Source: Parachlamydia sp.
GTDB lineage: Bacteria > Chlamydiota > Chlamydiia > Chlamydiales > Parachlamydiaceae
Direction: 5' to 3'
Assembly (NCBI GenBank): GCA_021298935.1
Contig: JAJTHR010000090.1
Location: 1-6,369 of the forward strand
DNA length: 6,369 bases
The translations under genes and the position numbers were made by a program. Positions 1-6,364 of this stretch are shown piece after piece. How positions within the stretch are numbered: position 1 is the stretch's first letter; each line of letters starts with the position of its first letter. Under the pieces are notes generated by a model that searched no databases, was not told the DNA's origin, and saw only the letters and a list, made by a program, of their open reading frames with translations.

Positions 1-108
1 AAGTTGACTTGTCAGCGCTTCAGATTTAAAAGATCTTTTCGAAGTTGATATCTTTGAATATCAACAAGGAGAGATCTTTTAAAGATGAAGGTGATCACAA
101 GTCAAATT
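1..108. repeat. Long imperfect inverted repeat (MITE-like hairpin)
   Basis: Nearly the whole segment folds on itself. The outer arms TTGACTTGT (4-12) and ACAAGTCAA (97-105) match perfectly. CTTCA (18-22) pairs with TGAAG (86-90), TTTAAAAGATCT (25-36) pairs with AGATCTTTTAAA (72-83), and GTTGATAT (44-51) pairs with ATATCAAC (58-65) around a 6-base loop. Small bulges separate these blocks. Bases 1-2 still pair with 107-108, so the left end may lie outside the window. The segment ends next to the truncated transposase and puts stops (80-82, 86-88, 92-94) in that gene's frame. This suggests a small non-coding palindromic element inserted into, or left beside, an insertion sequence. A target-site duplication cannot be tested because the left flank is missing. 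A large transcript hairpin is the other reading. Confidence 0.8.
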
Positions 109-109
109 T

Positions 110-565
110 ATGATTTTAATTTCGGGAAATGGTATTAGGCAGGAGTTAGATGGATCAGACACTAAATTTTCGCTGAGCAATGAATTGGAAATTATACCTA
201 TTAGTACATTAGCAGAGCGGCAAAATAAGAGATACTGGGTAGAGAGAGCCCTACAAGATGCTAAAGGACTAGCTGGGTTGGATCAATATCGTGTAACGGG
301 CTGGCGTGGATGGCATCATCATACAGCTATGGTAATGTTAGCGATGCTTTACTTATTAACTACAAAGGCGGCTCTCACTGGGCTAGCTGATATGCTAACT
401 TTGAAAGATGCCTTAGAAATTGTAAAGGTGCTGATGCCCCAAAGGCAATTGACATATGAAGACGCTGTAGAAATTATCAGAGAGAAACATGAAAACCGAG
501 AAAGATCTCGATTAGTGAGGTTGAAAGCGCAGGCAGAATTATTAGCTAGTTGTGAAGATATTTAA
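110..565 (+). pseudogene. IS701/IS4-type DDE transposase, C-terminal fragment
   Basis: This encodes the last 151 residues of a cut-and-paste transposase. The motif RYWVERALQDAKG (residues 41-53) carries the R-x3-E-x6-K signature of IS4-superfamily enzymes: Arg41, the catalytic Glu45 and Lys52. It is followed by a GLDQY...GWRGWHHH stretch (56-71) and a hydrophobic helix, an arrangement I associate with the IS701 group. KFSLSN (19-24) matches the strand that usually precedes this region. Full enzymes of this type are about 400 residues, so roughly the first 250, including both catalytic aspartates, are missing. The ATG at 110 is therefore probably not the native start. In-frame stops lie just upstream inside the palindrome at 1-108. 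The product cannot be active. The family assignment to the IS4 superfamily is firm; the IS701 subgroup is likely. Confidence 0.85.
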
Positions 566-627
566 AAAATTTTTTGGCTAATGTAACTTTGTCAAGTTAG
601 TTTAGCAACATCGCGTTCAATCATTTT

Positions 628-696
628 GACCTTCCGGTATTAAGGTTTACTTGTTTTTGAAAAAATAAATTTTTAATACTGAGAAGGTCTTTTTTT
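628..696 (+). terminator. Rho-independent terminator reading rightward
   Basis: GACCTTC (628-634) pairs with GAAGGTC (683-689). After a small internal bulge, GTATTAA (637-643) pairs with TTAATAC (673-679). The second arm is followed at once by seven T residues (690-696). The loop is long (about 27-29 bases), but the two-block stem and the T-run on the + strand fit an intrinsic terminator. It lies about 60 bases after the transposase stop, so it ends the transposase transcript or belonged to a gene the element displaced. The other strand has no T-run after the stem, so it probably does not serve the ankyrin gene. Confidence 0.72.
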
Positions 697-741
697 CAAT
701 CTTAAACAGCTTATAATCAAAACTTTTTTAATCAGTCTTGA

Positions 742-800
742 ATAAGCCAAGTATTGCGCAGTCACCGAGCTTGCGAGGGGCTGCGCAATACTTGGCTTAT
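742..800. repeat. Perfect 20-bp stem hairpin (REP-like)
   Basis: ATAAGCCAAGTATTGCGCAG (742-761) is an exact inverted copy of bases 781-800, with a 19-base GC-rich loop between them. Pairing resumes outside one mismatch (738-740 with 802-804). No T-run follows on either strand, so it is not a standard terminator, although it lies between convergent genes. An uninterrupted stem of this length in AT-rich intergenic DNA is typical of dispersed palindromic elements (REP or MITE type). Only one copy is present in the window, so dispersal is not shown. Confidence 0.8.
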
Positions 801-958
801 CCAAAACTCGCGTTAAATATTAAGCAACTACAGGTGAAATACTTAGAATCAATGAATCAGGACCTGGTTTAAATAATGGACACTTTGTGACATCTTATGT
901 TCTTCATGTCCCTGAAGTTCTGGCTGTTCTTAGCTTCAGCTCCGCCTTTTTCGTGAGC

Positions 959-3900
959 TCAAGAAATGTGTTTTTGCAAAAGTTCGATGATGGTGGAGTC
1001 TCCTTGGACACAGGCTAGCTCGAGAGCTGTCTGCCCGGTCTCTCTATTGGCGGCATGGATGTCCGTAACAGCGCCCTTATCGAGCAGGAGTTTAACAAGC
1101 TCAGGATCACCTCGGCTCACAGCATAATAAAGCGCCGGAACGCCGTCAATTTGCTGTCTAGCATCATCGTTGTGATCTAATAGAAAACGGATGGTCTCTT
1201 TTTGGGGTGTCGGCTGGGCCTTGATGGCGCACTCAAAGAGAGTCCTCAGCTTTCCATCCAATTGAATCTTGCGATTGGGAAAGAAGCCTAAGCCGTCTGG
1301 TACATCTTTAAACAAAAATTCCATCATCACGAGGTTGCCCTCAGCTGCAATTTCGCCAATTTTTTTGTGCCTCGTTTCATTACTATAATCGGGACACCTT
1401 AGGAGATTTTGTGCAGATCCATGTTCATAGCAATATTCCACAAGCTCTTTATCACCCCGTTTTATCAGCCCAATCAGAGCCTTGTTGCTTAAGTCATCGA
1501 GCTGTGCCCCCGCTGCTATTAATCGTCTAAAAACTTTCGCTTCCGGATCGTCAGGGCGTTCTGCGGAAAGATCTATCGGAGAGCTTTGCCCTGGCTTCCC
1601 TTTAGAGTTGACTTCAGCTCCATGCTCTAAGGCCCACTCGACAAGCTCTAAATCGCCATAGAAAGCTAGTGCAGCAAAAACTGTGGCAGCCGGTGGCAAA
1701 GCTTCTGCGTTAATATCCCCCTGAGCTTGTTGGAAGAGATGTTTGAAAATTTCCGTTGAGCTACTTTTTTGCACAGTTGCTGCAAAAGCTAAAGGCGAAG
1801 CCAAATTAGCATCTTCTAAAACAATTTTAGCTCCCTTGCTTAAGCAATATTTCACAAGTTCAAAATTACCGCTGGCAATGACATGGCAAAAGGCTGTTTT
1901 ATTATCTTTTCCTGCGGCATTGAGGTCGGCCCCTTGTTCGACGAGCCACTTAAATATTTGTTGTCCCGCTTCCGTGGTCAAATCTGTCGATTGCAACGGC
2001 AGAGTTTGACCAGGTTCGCCCGAACCTTGAATTTTGGCTCCTTTTTGTTCGACAGCAGATTTAATCCAGTCTAAACGCCCTTGCTTAATGAGGGCATTAA
2101 AGAAATCGGCTTTATTAAAGTCGGTAACTTTATGAAAGCTAAGCTCGATAAGCTCTGAATCTTGGGTACGCTGCAGTAGAAATTGTAAAATGGTGGAATC
2201 ACCCTGAAAACCTTCTACGTTACATTGTCCAAGAGCGTTTACATCAATATTATCTTGTGCGATGACCTCCTTCAATAGCGTGATGAAATTCTTGTCCAAA
2301 AGATATTTAATCATTTCGCATGTAAAATTGAAATTATGGCTAACCTGTACAAGCTCCGCTAGCCCTGCTCGGTCATCACTTAATAAGAAGCGTTCAAAAA
2401 TGCCTGATAATTCTGCCGCGTGGGAATAAAAACTTTCCGGCAAAGGGGCATTTTTTTCCTTGAGCATTTTTATTTTTTCGTCATTACCAGTGATCAGGGC
2501 AGCAAACATGGGAGTGATTCCTCCAACGTTCTCTCTTAGAGGACAACTTTCGGTTTCGATCAAAAGCTGTACTATCGCAGGAGAAGCTTTAAAGATAGCT
2601 TCGTTGAGGGCGCTCACGTCAACTTCGGCTCCAGCTTGAAGTAATTTCTGTACTAAACCTAAGTCATTAATGTTAACGGCTTTTGCCAATGCTTGAAAGC
2701 CATTGGGATCGGCCTTGAGTTCGAGAAGTAATTCCACGCTTTCGTAATCCTGCCTGCTGACAAACAGGTCGATACAAATACCTAAATTCGCCCCTTTTTC
2801 GATGAGCTTATTGACGAGCGTAGGGTGAGGCAGGGCGGCAACAAGGGGGGGCCATCCTTTAGATTTAACCTCTACATTGATCTTAGGGTGTGTGAGCAAA
2901 AGGTCCAAAATTTTTTCTCTTTTTTTTACAGTTTTATCCTCGTTCTGAACAGCTTTTGCCTGTTGCTGATAAGCTTCTTTCAAGCGGCTAACTGCTAAAT
3001 GAAGGGGTGTCATACCGTTGGGATTGACTATATTAGGGTCTATAAGCCGAAGCGCATGCTCAACAAATTCAACCGAATCAGCCTGGATGGCCAGATCGAG
3101 TAGCGAGCTGCCCTTAAAATCTTTTAAATCATAGTCAATCAGCTGTTCCTTAGCTAGCCGGAGAGCTAAATCTGCATGACCATGTTTTAGCAAAAAAATG
3201 ATTGTCTGTTCCTTTTCCTGTATAGACCTTCCCTGCATCAATTCCATGAAGTTCGGCACACATTCCACCGAATTCTTTTTGAATGTGAACAAAGAAAAAA
3301 AGGGATCCGGAAAGAAGTTGGCTTCTTGAATAGCCTCTTGAAATAGAGTTTCACTTTCCTGCCCTGCTGACATTGCGCGTATGGCTGTTTCTTGACCTCT
3401 CGTTGCCTCTGCGATTTCATAGCTCAGGATGGCATAAGAAAGCGGATCAAGTTCTTTGGTGGTAAAAGACAATGGATCGATTTCACTAGATACTAAGCCT
3501 TTTCCACTATAGGCGATATACCCTTGTCCATCATTTAGAACTGCAAATAGACCCGAAGTGGAAAGACACAAGGCTAATCCCTTAACATCTGGTTCATTTG
3601 GTGCCGCCGGGTCCTTAATTGTTTCCACAAAAAAACCTTTGTCTACCTCTGATTGATCATAGCGCGTATCTTTGCCCGATTTATGTTCTTGATAAAAATT
3701 GCTAATCGATTTTATGAAATCTACAAAATCTTGATTTTCATCAGGAGCAAGCTCAAGACTTTGGATAAAGTGATGTCCTTTTCCTGCCGCTTTGGATAGC
3801 AAAATTGGGTTTTTGCTGACATATCGGATGGGAGCGCGAGTCACCAGGGGATAAACTTCCAAAAGCTCAGCATCTTTTACGACAATTTGGTGTGATGAAT

Positions 3901-5203
3901 CAGAGGTGCTAAAAGGCTTTAAAGATGCAATTTCAGTGCGTTTGACGAGGGCATAGGTAATGGGAAAACCCCTTGCTCCTTCAGCAAGAGAGCGAGGGGC
4001 TACCGGACTCCCGGCACTATGAGCAGGATAGAATTGCATTAAATTGCTTATTTTTTTTTCTTTACCCTCTTCAAGCATTTCGATCCTACGCTTAAGCTGA
4101 GCAAAAGTTTGCCCTTCAGGGGCACTTACAAATGCTGCAAATTCATCCAAGAATCCTTTCAAATCTTTTTCGGCTTCTTGTCCTGCTAATGAAGGGAAAT
4201 CACCCATCGATCGCATCAAGGTAGGAAAAGAGTGGGGTTTTTCCTGGGCAAAAAAATTCGCCCTATCACTTTCTCGTTCGGGGATGCTCAATAGTGAACT
4301 TTTGCCCCCGGAGAAACAGGATGTTATTGACAACCCCTTGCAACGCTGATTATCTAAGAAATTTAAAAATTTGCCATACTGAGGGGGCTTTAAAGCCCCC
4401 ACCATGTTTGTGAAGCCATGGCCCGCGAGATGAAATAATTTATTGACTTTTGGTTCAGCCACAAAAAGATCTATAAAGGCGTCAATATCGCATTTTTTTT
4501 GAGGACCTTGCAAAGCTTCTTGCATAGAAATGTGCTGTAAACTGTTATCTGTTTTAAAGTCAAAGGAGGCAAGCTTCTCCTGAGAACCCATTTCAGGCAA
4601 ATAGGAACGCGGCATAAAAACGAGCATTTCGCCCTTCTGAAAGACGTCCCAATTGCCCTTTTCTTGTAATAAAAATTGCTCGCTTTCTATAAAGAATTTT
4701 GCAGGCCCTTGACCATAGGGGTGGACATATCCTGTTCCTCGCAATAGAGAACGTGTCGTTACAAAAGGAAGATCTTGTGCAATAGCTTGTTTGATCATCG
4801 ACCAAATTGCCATGTTGTAATCTGAGCTCTCTAGGTCGCAAAAAAAGGCAATGGGTTTGATTTCGATTGGAGGGATTTTTTTTTCGTCATGCAAAGGAGC
4901 TATGGAAACCGCAACTTGCACGTTAAGGATCCTGTCTTTAATTTCTTGAATCTTTTGGCGATCGACTTTATTTCTATAAGTATCCAAGGTTTGATCAAGA
5001 TGATGTAAAACTTCGATGGCCTCGGGCCTTAAGATTTCAGTAAGTGGTGTAAACCCTTCTTCAACATTAGTTTTCAACTCACTTAGCAATTTACTGAGAT
5101 TTGAAACAGTTTTCTCCAAAGCTTGATCAGAAACAGCATCGGAATTTAAACTGGAATTAATTTGTTGAAGCCCTGCGAGGTTTGATTCAATTTTTATAGA
5201 CAC
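959..5203 (-). CDS. Ankyrin-repeat protein with caspase-like cysteine peptidase domain
   Basis: A 1414-residue protein with no signal peptide or clear membrane segment. Residues 1-115 are mostly helical and charged. Residues about 115-340 look like a clan CD peptidase, with FHLAGHG (His262) and LSITSCFSGG (Cys296). Residues about 341-696 are unassigned. Residues about 697-1414 are ankyrin repeats ending at the C-terminus. Start: GTG at 5203-5201 with GGG 6 bases upstream as a possible ribosome-binding site; an in-frame TAA lies at 5224-5222 and the next Met is residue 131, so this start is nearly forced. The stop is TGA. It is transcribed alone, converging with the transposase remnant and diverging from the broken gene on the right. 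Ankyrin repeats bind proteins and, in intracellular bacteria, often mark proteins secreted into the host. I infer a host-directed effector that cleaves, or once cleaved, a bound partner. No secretion signal can be proven by eye. The repeats are certain; the peptidase rests on motifs. Confidence 0.93.
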   Translation of the reverse strand: MSIKIESNLAGLQQINSSLNSDAVSDQALEKTVSNLSKLLSELKTNVEEGFTPLTEILRPEAIEVLHHLDQTLDTYRNKVDRQKIQEIKDRILNVQVAVSIAPLHDEKKIPPIEIKPIAFFCDLESSDYNMAIWSMIKQAIAQDLPFVTTRSLLRGTGYVHPYGQGPAKFFIESEQFLLQEKGNWDVFQKGEMLVFMPRSYLPEMGSQEKLASFDFKTDNSLQHISMQEALQGPQKKCDIDAFIDLFVAEPKVNKLFHLAGHGFTNMVGALKPPQYGKFLNFLDNQRCKGLSITSCFSGGKSSLLSIPERESDRANFFAQEKPHSFPTLMRSMGDFPSLAGQEAEKDLKGFLDEFAAFVSAPEGQTFAQLKRRIEMLEEGKEKKISNLMQFYPAHSAGSPVAPRSLAEGARGFPITYALVKRTEIASLKPFSTSDSSHQIVVKDAELLEVYPLVTRAPIRYVSKNPILLSKAAGKGHHFIQSLELAPDENQDFVDFIKSISNFYQEHKSGKDTRYDQSEVDKGFFVETIKDPAAPNEPDVKGLALCLSTSGLFAVLNDGQGYIAYSGKGLVSSEIDPLSFTTKELDPLSYAILSYEIAEATRGQETAIRAMSAGQESETLFQEAIQEANFFPDPFFSLFTFKKNSVECVPNFMELMQGRSIQEKEQTIIFLLKHGHADLALRLAKEQLIDYDLKDFKGSSLLDLAIQADSVEFVEHALRLIDPNIVNPNGMTPLHLAVSRLKEAYQQQAKAVQNEDKTVKKREKILDLLLTHPKINVEVKSKGWPPLVAALPHPTLVNKLIEKGANLGICIDLFVSRQDYESVELLLELKADPNGFQALAKAVNINDLGLVQKLLQAGAEVDVSALNEAIFKASPAIVQLLIETESCPLRENVGGITPMFAALITGNDEKIKMLKEKNAPLPESFYSHAAELSGIFERFLLSDDRAGLAELVQVSHNFNFTCEMIKYLLDKNFITLLKEVIAQDNIDVNALGQCNVEGFQGDSTILQFLLQRTQDSELIELSFHKVTDFNKADFFNALIKQGRLDWIKSAVEQKGAKIQGSGEPGQTLPLQSTDLTTEAGQQIFKWLVEQGADLNAAGKDNKTAFCHVIASGNFELVKYCLSKGAKIVLEDANLASPLAFAATVQKSSSTEIFKHLFQQAQGDINAEALPPAATVFAALAFYGDLELVEWALEHGAEVNSKGKPGQSSPIDLSAERPDDPEAKVFRRLIAAGAQLDDLSNKALIGLIKRGDKELVEYCYEHGSAQNLLRCPDYSNETRHKKIGEIAAEGNLVMMEFLFKDVPDGLGFFPNRKIQLDGKLRTLFECAIKAQPTPQKETIRFLLDHNDDARQQIDGVPALYYAVSRGDPELVKLLLDKGAVTDIHAANRETGQTALELACVQGDSTIIELLQKHIS
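962..3115 (-). other. C-terminal ankyrin repeat array
   Basis: This covers residues about 697-1414. Clear units include NGMTPLHLAVSR (729-740, with a charged insertion before its second helix at about 741-765), a repeat ending KLIEKGANLG (799-808), VQKLLQAGAEVDVSALNEAI (851-870), GGITPMFAALITGNDEKIK (894-912), WLVEQGADLNAAGKDNKTA (1086-1104), GNFELVKYCLSKGAK (1112-1126), GDLELVEWALEHGAEVNS (1183-1200), GDKELVEYCYEHGSAQN (1250-1266), GDPELVKLLLDKGA (1365-1378) and a last unit GQTALELACVQGDSTIIELL (1390-1409). I count roughly 15-18 repeats, many degenerate, with a poorly matching stretch at about 920-1030. The repeats run to within a few residues of the stop, so the array caps the protein. Confidence 0.9.
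4184..4861 (-). other. Probable caspase-like (clan CD) peptidase domain
   Basis: This covers residues about 115-340 of the ankyrin protein. Clan CD peptidases (caspases, metacaspases, gingipains, separase and CHAT domains) share two short motifs: a hydrophobic strand ending in His-Gly, and a second ending in a catalytic Cys, often as D/S-x-C-x-S-G. Here KLFHLAGHGF places His262 (codon 4418-4420) and GLSITSCFSGG places Cys296 (codon 4316-4318), 34 residues apart, close to the spacing seen in this clan. IKPIAFFCDLE (115-125) could be the first core strand. The Asp two residues before Cys found in metacaspases is Thr294 here, so any cleavage preference differs or is unknown. CHAT/separase-like and C14 caspase-like assignments cannot be separated by eye. 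An inactive homologue is possible, but both dyad residues are present. Confidence 0.6.
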
Positions 5204-5244
5204 GAAACACCCGCAAATAAATTATTCTCAATCACTATAATTGT

Positions 5245-5273
5245 ATAGTATCCGAAAATACATTAATAAGCAA
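5245..5273 (-). promoter_or_regulatory. Sigma70-like promoter of the ankyrin gene
   Basis: Read on the minus strand, TTGCTT (5273-5268) and TACTAT (5250-5245) stand 17 bases apart, the ideal spacing for a housekeeping promoter. A second possible -10, TATACA, overlaps just downstream. Transcription would begin near 5238, giving a leader of about 35 bases before the GTG at 5203. The match is good at -35 (4 of 6) and -10 (5 of 6) but is based on consensus alone. Confidence 0.5.
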
Positions 5274-5284
5274 GCTGCGCAGGC

Positions 5285-5307
5285 AATTCAAAGAAAAATT
5301 TTGAATT
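5285..5307. promoter_or_regulatory. Inverted repeat in the divergent promoter region
   Basis: AATTCAAA (5285-5292) and TTTGAATT (5300-5307) form a perfect 8-bp inverted repeat around a 7-base spacer. It lies 12 bases upstream of the proposed -35 box of the ankyrin gene and about 70 bases before the divergent gene. A dimeric regulator's binding site is possible. AT-rich repeats of this length also arise by chance. Confidence 0.35.
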
Positions 5308-5375
5308 AAAATGTATCGCAAATAAGCCGCCATCTTTTGTCCTTTGGTGTAATTACAACTAAATTTAAGTCAATT

Positions 5376-5576
5376 ATGAATAATTTAAATTTTTATAGTT
5401 ATTTTAATAAAGAAATTAATAATATTTCCGAGGTCCTGGTCTCAAATAGCTATACAGATAAACGCATTTTAAAATTTGCTATTTCCTATGTATCGATGAC
5501 GGCTCTTTCCCATCTCTCCAATCAATATTTGAATTTCTATGGTAAATGTGCACTCACTTTGCTTTCTGCAGCCTAA
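5376..5576 (+). CDS. Hypothetical 66-residue open segment (5' part of disrupted gene)
   Basis: This is the first open segment. The ATG at 5376 begins MNNLNFYSYFNKEINNISEV. The same frame stays open to a TTG at 5337, but that would add a start with no visible ribosome-binding site, and the ATG itself has only a weak AAG (5367-5369). The segment is rich in Asn, Tyr and Ser, with a moderately hydrophobic end (ALTLLSAA) just before the TAA. No motif or family is recognised. It is most likely the N-terminus of the disrupted gene. It could instead be a small stand-alone protein. Confidence 0.4.
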   Translation: MNNLNFYSYFNKEINNISEVLVSNSYTDKRILKFAISYVSMTALSHLSNQYLNFYGKCALTLLSAA

Positions 5577-5630
5577 GGGAATTCTTCTCTTCAAAAAATC
5601 CCTTTTTATGTCTTCCTTTCAGGGTTTCCC

Positions 5631-6134
5631 TTGGCAGTTAATCCCACTCAAACAACTTTGCCTGAGGTTTTGCTTGATCTTTTGATGCGTACGAGCTTTC
5701 TTTCATCAACCGCAGCTGCAGATGATTTATTCGAAATAGATACCTGGTTTAAGTGGGGATTTGATCTTCTAGGGAAAGATGAAACGAGGGTTCATCATAA
5801 AATTAAATTTATTTTGCTCTATTATGTGCATGCCTGGATAAAAAAAGGGGGCTATACCCGTGATGATCTTGATTCACTTTCTCCCGATGCCATGCAAAAT
5901 ACGTTGAGAATTCTTTATTTTAAAGTGCTCACGTTGCTTGAAGAAGAAGAAATCATTACATTCCTGGAAATGTTTATCCCTGAAAATGAAACTTTAGAAT
6001 TTCCGACGGCCAACAGTTTGATTGAATTAAAAAGAATCCTTGCCGGGATCGATCACAAGCGCATCGAATCTTTTTACATGAAGGGATTTCCGGCTGTTCT
6101 GTCAGTGAAGAAGAGAGGGATCTTTACCACATGA
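5631..6134 (+). CDS. Hypothetical 167-residue open segment (middle of disrupted gene)
   Basis: The second open segment lies in the same frame as the first. If translated alone, a TTG at 5631 is a possible start, with AGGG (5621-5624) 6 bases upstream. The next in-frame ATG, at about residue 19 (MRTSFLSS), is the other option. The product is predicted to be helical and soluble, with an acidic run LLEEEEIITFLEMF (about residues 102-115) and no recognised catalytic motif. Its last ten or so residues (SVKKRGIFTT) look unlike the rest and probably come from reading past a frameshift. Its TGA (6132-6134) overlaps the ATG of the next segment (ATGA), which would allow translational coupling if these were real separate genes. 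Confidence 0.5.
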   Translation: MAVNPTQTTLPEVLLDLLMRTSFLSSTAAADDLFEIDTWFKWGFDLLGKDETRVHHKIKFILLYYVHAWIKKGGYTRDDLDSLSPDAMQNTLRILYFKVLTLLEEEEIITFLEMFIPENETLEFPTANSLIELKRILAGIDHKRIESFYMKGFPAVLSVKKRGIFTT

Positions 6135-6364
6135 TTAATGAAGATGTCCTCCTGTTTTTTTCAAAAAAATACGAATTTGTTTTTGACATTACAGCTGAAA
6201 TTTTAGAGAAAGGCCCCCTTGCTTATTATGTTATACCGCGCGCGGGTAGGTTCTTAAATTTTTGGCGGCGAGATTTTATGTCCCAGTACATTGCGGAGAT
6301 CGCAGCAAACTTGGATAAGTTTGCAAGATCGAGCAATGAGCTGGGACGCAAAAGATGCCGATGA
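6131..6364 (+). CDS. Hypothetical 77-residue open segment (3' part of disrupted gene)
   Basis: This is the third open segment, shifted relative to the previous one. The frame is open upstream of the ATG, and the residues there (SEEERDLYH) join naturally to MINEDVLLFFSKKYEFVFDI, so the ATG is probably internal rather than a true start. No ribosome-binding site precedes it (bases before it read CTTTACCAC). It contains an aromatic, basic stretch (RFLNFWRRDFMSQY). The end, GRKRCR, is a poor fit and may again be out-of-frame reading. No family is recognised. Confidence 0.35.
   Translation: MINEDVLLFFSKKYEFVFDITAEILEKGPLAYYVIPRAGRFLNFWRRDFMSQYIAEIAANLDKFARSSNELGRKRCR

Larger units (their letters stand above)
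566..958. other. Intergenic region between convergent genes
   Basis: These 393 bases separate the transposase fragment (+) from the 3' end of the ankyrin gene (-). They hold an A6T6 run at the transposase stop (564-575), a small palindrome AACTTTGTCAAGTT (585-598) that could be the inner part of the insertion sequence's right end, the terminator at 628-696 and the hairpin at 742-800. From 801 to 958 I see no convincing reading frame or RNA gene. A weak CTGAAG/CTTCAG pair (912-917, 934-939) lies about 20 bases past the ankyrin stop but has no T-run on either strand, so no clear terminator is visible for that gene. Confidence 0.6.

Noticed and set aside
742..800. Hairpin as a bidirectional terminator
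   Set aside because: The stem is strong but neither strand has a T-run after it.
875..892. Sequence around GGACACTTTGTGAC as an insertion sequence end
   Set aside because: It resembles ends I associate loosely with some insertion sequences, but there is no partner repeat or transposase next to it.
1743..2074. Two + strand open frames of 88 and 63 codons
   Set aside because: They lie antisense inside the ankyrin array and have no ankyrin-independent features; they are shadows of the real gene.
3238..3420. Minus-strand open frame of 60 codons
   Set aside because: It overlaps the ankyrin protein gene in another frame and is rich in Arg, Lys and Gln as expected of an out-of-frame reading.
4593..4841. 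Minus-strand open frame of 82 codons with several Cys
   Set aside because: It is an out-of-frame reading of the peptidase-like region, not a zinc protein.
5337..5365. TTGTCC and TAAATT 17 bases apart as a + strand promoter
   Set aside because: The -10 would end only about 10 bases before the ATG at 5376, leaving almost no leader, and both boxes are poor matches.
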